From contig NZ_REGA01000008.1 of the NCBI RefSeq assembly GCF_003841505.1, positions 62,001 to 126,000 on the forward strand: 64,000 nucleotides of DNA. Direction: 5' to 3'. The notes under the pieces were generated by a model, which was not told the DNA's origin, searched no databases, and saw nothing but the letters and a program-made list of their open reading frames with translations. Source of the stretch: Natrarchaeobius chitinivorans (GTDB taxonomy: Archaea; Halobacteriota; Halobacteria; Halobacteriales; Natrialbaceae). Below are positions 61,854-64,000 of the stretch, piece after piece. Both the position numbers and the translations under genes were made by a program. Each line of letters opens with the position of its first letter. Within the stretch, counting starts at the first letter, position 1.

Positions 61854-62945
61854 TCAGTCAGCCGATGGCTCCTCCGGGCCGACGCCGCCCCGCGGATCCC
61901 GCTCTCGTCTCCGTACCGATTGCCGACGAGCGTAGAGGCCTCGAGCGAGCGCCCCGAGTCCGAGCAGGAGGACGAGCAGGTTGATCAGGCTCCCGAAATA
62001 GGGAATCTGGACGACGAGGGCACCGGCGACCAACCCGACGACGAGCGCGACCCAGCGATTGTGCACGTCGACGAGCGAGAGGACCCACGCCGCGACGGCG
62101 AAGCGACCGTAAACGATCGCGATCCAGATCGCCAGGGCGAACGCGAACCCGCCGACGAACGAGATCGGAAGCCCGACGATCGTGACCGCAATCGCGACCA
62201 ACAAAACGGGGACACCGACGAGGGCTCCGAGGCCGACGAGCCCGGTTCGCAGGGGATCGTTCGCCACGTGATCGGCGACGCCGCCTGAGAAGCGAGGAAA
62301 GACGAGCAACAACGCCGCGCCGAGAACCAGATTCAGTGCGAGAACGTAAGCCGAGAACAGCCAGGAGAAGACCGTTTCGAACCCCGTCTCGTCCCCCCAG
62401 CCCCACGTCGTCTCCTGACGAATCTCGCCGGCGACCGCGTCGGTGTTCCCCTCCAACGTGCCGCCGTACCGGAGGTCGCCGGCGATAGCGGCGTCGTCCC
62501 CGAGCCGAATCGTCTCCGCACCGACCGCCGCGTTGCCGTCGACGGTTCCGTCGATCACGACGGTCCCCGCGCCGGCCGAGAGGTCTCCTCCGACAGTCCC
62601 GTCTTCCTCGATCGAGAGCGTTCCAGTCGCGGCCTCGAGATCGCCGTCGACGTTCCCGGCGACGGTGGCGCTCCCGCCGACCGCCTCGAGGTCGCCGCCG
62701 ACGTCGCCGTCGATCCGGACGTCGCCCCCGACGGCGCTTACGTCACCCGTGACGGTTCCCTCGACGACCACCGTCCCCGCGAACGCTTCGAGTTCGTCGA
62801 TCGTTTCGCCCTCCTCGACGACGACCGTCCCGCCGACCTGCGATTCCGACTGGGCAACCGCGGTTCCGGGGACTGCGACACAGAACACGAGCGCGAACGC
62901 GAGGAGCAGGGCCGTTCGCCGGCCTCGAGCGGTCCCGATGTCCAT
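61854..62945 (-). CDS. Bactofilin-like polymer-forming protein with membrane domain
   Basis: A 363-residue exported/membrane protein. After a signal peptide (TALLLAFALVFCVAVPGTAVA) comes a right-handed beta-helix of regular GTVVVEGTVTGDVSAVGGDV-type hexad repeats (about residues 35-160), as in bactofilins (polymer-forming cytoskeletal). Then a linker TWGWGDE and five to six membrane helices, and a basic/acidic tail. The arrangement places the beta-helix outside the cell, unlike bacterial cytoplasmic bactofilins. ATG 62945 is chosen over 62984 because it begins the signal peptide. Confidence 0.85.
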   Translation of the reverse strand: MDIGTARGRRTALLLAFALVFCVAVPGTAVAQSESQVGGTVVVEEGETIDELEAFAGTVVVEGTVTGDVSAVGGDVRIDGDVGGDLEAVGGSATVAGNVDGDLEAATGTLSIEEDGTVGGDLSAGAGTVVIDGTVDGNAAVGAETIRLGDDAAIAGDLRYGGTLEGNTDAVAGEIRQETTWGWGDETGFETVFSWLFSAYVLALNLVLGAALLLVFPRFSGGVADHVANDPLRTGLVGLGALVGVPVLLVAIAVTIVGLPISFVGGFAFALAIWIAIVYGRFAVAAWVLSLVDVHNRWVALVVGLVAGALVVQIPYFGSLINLLVLLLGLGALARGLYARRQSVRRRERDPRGGVGPEEPSAD

Positions 62946-63052
62946 ACGCTTTCTCCCTCGAGCAACGCCAAAAACGTGACACACAGGTATCAGGATATAG
63001 AACGGTTCGGTTGCGCGATTCTGTCACCGAGGGGACGCTCGCCTTCGGTCGA

Positions 63053-63058
63053 TTTATT
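63053..63058 (+). promoter_or_regulatory. TATA box of rfcS
   Basis: TTTATT lies ~27 bp before the ATG at 63082, leaderless spacing. Confidence 0.6.
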
Positions 63059-63081
63059 TTCCGTCCGCTCGTTGGACGGGT

Positions 63082-64000
63082 ATGAGCGAGGCCGACGCCG
63101 AGGCGGTAGAACCGACTCCCGGCAAGACCGAAGTCTGGATCGAGAAGTACCGGCCGGAGCGCCTCGACGAGGTCAAGGGCCACGAGAACATCGTTCCCCG
63201 CCTCGAGCGGTACGTGGAACAGGACGACCTCCCCCACCTCATGTTTGCGGGGCCGGCCGGAACGGGAAAAACCACCACAGCCCAGGCCATCGCCCGCGAG
63301 GTGTACGACGACGATTGGCGTGAGAACTTCCTCGAGCTCAACGCCTCCGACCAGCGCGGGATCGACGTCGTCCGGGATCGAATCAAGGACTTCGCGCGCT
63401 CGTCGTTCGGCGGCTACGACCACCGCATCATCTTCCTGGACGAGGCCGACGCACTCACTTCCGACGCCCAGTCGGCGCTCCGACGGACGATGGAGCAGTT
63501 CTCGAACAACACCCGATTCATCCTCTCGTGTAACTACTCGAGTCAGATCATCGACCCGATCCAGTCTCGGTGTGCCGTTTTCCGGTTCACCCAGCTCTCC
63601 GAGGATGCGATCGACGCCCAGATCCGAGAGATCGCGACGACCGAGGACATCGAGGTGACCGACGACGGCGTCGACGCGCTCGTCTACGCGGCCGACGGCG
63701 ACATGCGCAAGGCGATCAACGGCCTGCAGGCCGCCGCCGTCATGGGCGAAACCGTCGACGAGGAGACCGTCTTCGCGATCACCGCGACTGCCCGGCCCGA
63801 AGAGGTCGAGGCGATGGTAAACCACGCCATCGACGGCGACTTCACCGCCGCCCGCGCCGCGCTCGAGGATCTGCTTACGGATCGCGGACTTGCTGGCGGC
63901 GACGTGATCGATCAGCTTCACCGTTCGGCCTGGGAGTTCGACCTCCCCGAGCAGGCGACGGTGCGACTGCTCGAGCGACTCGGCGAGGTCGACTACCGCA
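63082..64000 (+). CDS. rfcS: Replication factor C small subunit (C-terminus beyond window)
   Basis: Clamp-loader subunit that opens the PCNA ring at primer-template junctions. 306 codons are visible. Motifs: [19 protein letters not shown] (RFC box II), Walker [10 protein letters not shown], Walker [33 protein letters not shown] and the arginine finger SRCAVFRF. No intein interrupts the visible part, although this gene is a common intein host in haloarchaea. It adds to the replication-gene cluster around the origin. Confidence 0.95.
   Translation, partial: MSEADAEAVEPTPGKTEVWIEKYRPERLDEVKGHENIVPRLERYVEQDDLPHLMFAGPAGTGKTTTAQAIAREVYDDDWRENFLELNASDQRGIDVVRDRIKDFARSSFGGYDHRIIFLDEADALTSDAQSALRRTMEQFSNNTRFILSCNYSSQIIDPIQSRCAVFRFTQLSEDAIDAQIREIATTEDIEVTDDGVDALVYAADGDMRKAINGLQAAAVMGETVDEETVFAITATARPEEVEAMVNHAIDGDFTAARAALEDLLTDRGLAGGDVIDQLHRSAWEFDLPEQATVRLLERLGEVDYR

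Noticed and set aside
63082-64000. Intein in rfcS
   Set aside because: The Walker A, Walker B and SRC regions are continuous; no splicing-domain sequence appears in the visible 306 codons.

Overview
The window is a chromosomal segment of a halophilic archaeon (class Halobacteria; a Natrialbales-like genus is my guess from gene content). The evidence is very acidic proteins, high-GC coding sequence, Tat/lipobox lipoproteins rich in Gly/Asn/Asp, leaderless genes whose TATA box lies 26-31 bp before the ATG or GTG, and typical archaeal families: DNA polymerase D, Orc1/Cdc6, RfcS, SAMP2, OapABC, a DUF1931 histone-fold protein and type 2 IPP isomerase. I saw no rRNA, tRNA, CRISPR array or intact insertion sequence.

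Layout. 1-0.8 kb: N-terminus of polymerase D large subunit (DP2) coupled to a PCC-domain gene. 1.3-7.5 kb: five-gene dipeptide-type ABC importer operon. 7.5-19.6 kb: DoxX protein, SAH hydrolase, a secreted protein, MTA/SAH deaminase, phosphohexomutase, FMN reductase, small zinc proteins, DUF1931 protein and IPP isomerase. 19.7-30.8 kb: a 1059-residue PAS/GAF histidine kinase, RpiA, enoyl-CoA hydratase, a MacB-type ABC exporter, an AI-2E-family membrane protein and a thiamine/iron-type binding protein. 31-39.8 kb: tryptophanase, aspartate kinase, polymerase D small subunit (DP1), signal peptidase and an MFS transporter. 40.8-45.8 kb: orc1/cdc6, a chromosomal origin and oapABC. 47-54.6 kb: a frameshifted MazG-like gene, an iron-type ABC permease and binding protein behind DtxR-like palindromes, a methyltransferase, a ferredoxin and a CPBP protease. 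54.7-57.7 kb: a gene-poor stretch with palindromic repeats, a C2H2 zinc-finger gene and an alpha/beta hydrolase flanked by direct repeats. 57.7-64 kb: XPD-like helicase, a minisatellite, SAMP2, a bactofilin-like protein and the 5' part of rfcS.

Replication genes are concentrated here: DP2, DP1, Orc1/Cdc6, OapABC, RfcS and an origin made of two outward-pointing ORB elements around an AT-rich core. The most unusual observation is that near-identical ORB pairs, in the same divergent arrangement but only about 40 bp apart, are embedded in frame in the disordered linkers of both DP1 and Orc1/Cdc6, where they are translated as VSTGTT...SPVETKG-like peptides. A second theme is a family of 78-86 bp palindromic elements at gene 3' ends, mainly between convergent genes; their outer TGATACG supplies the stop codon of the neighbouring gene in three cases.

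Family assignments come from motif recognition, not database searches. DUF numbers marked tentative are from memory.
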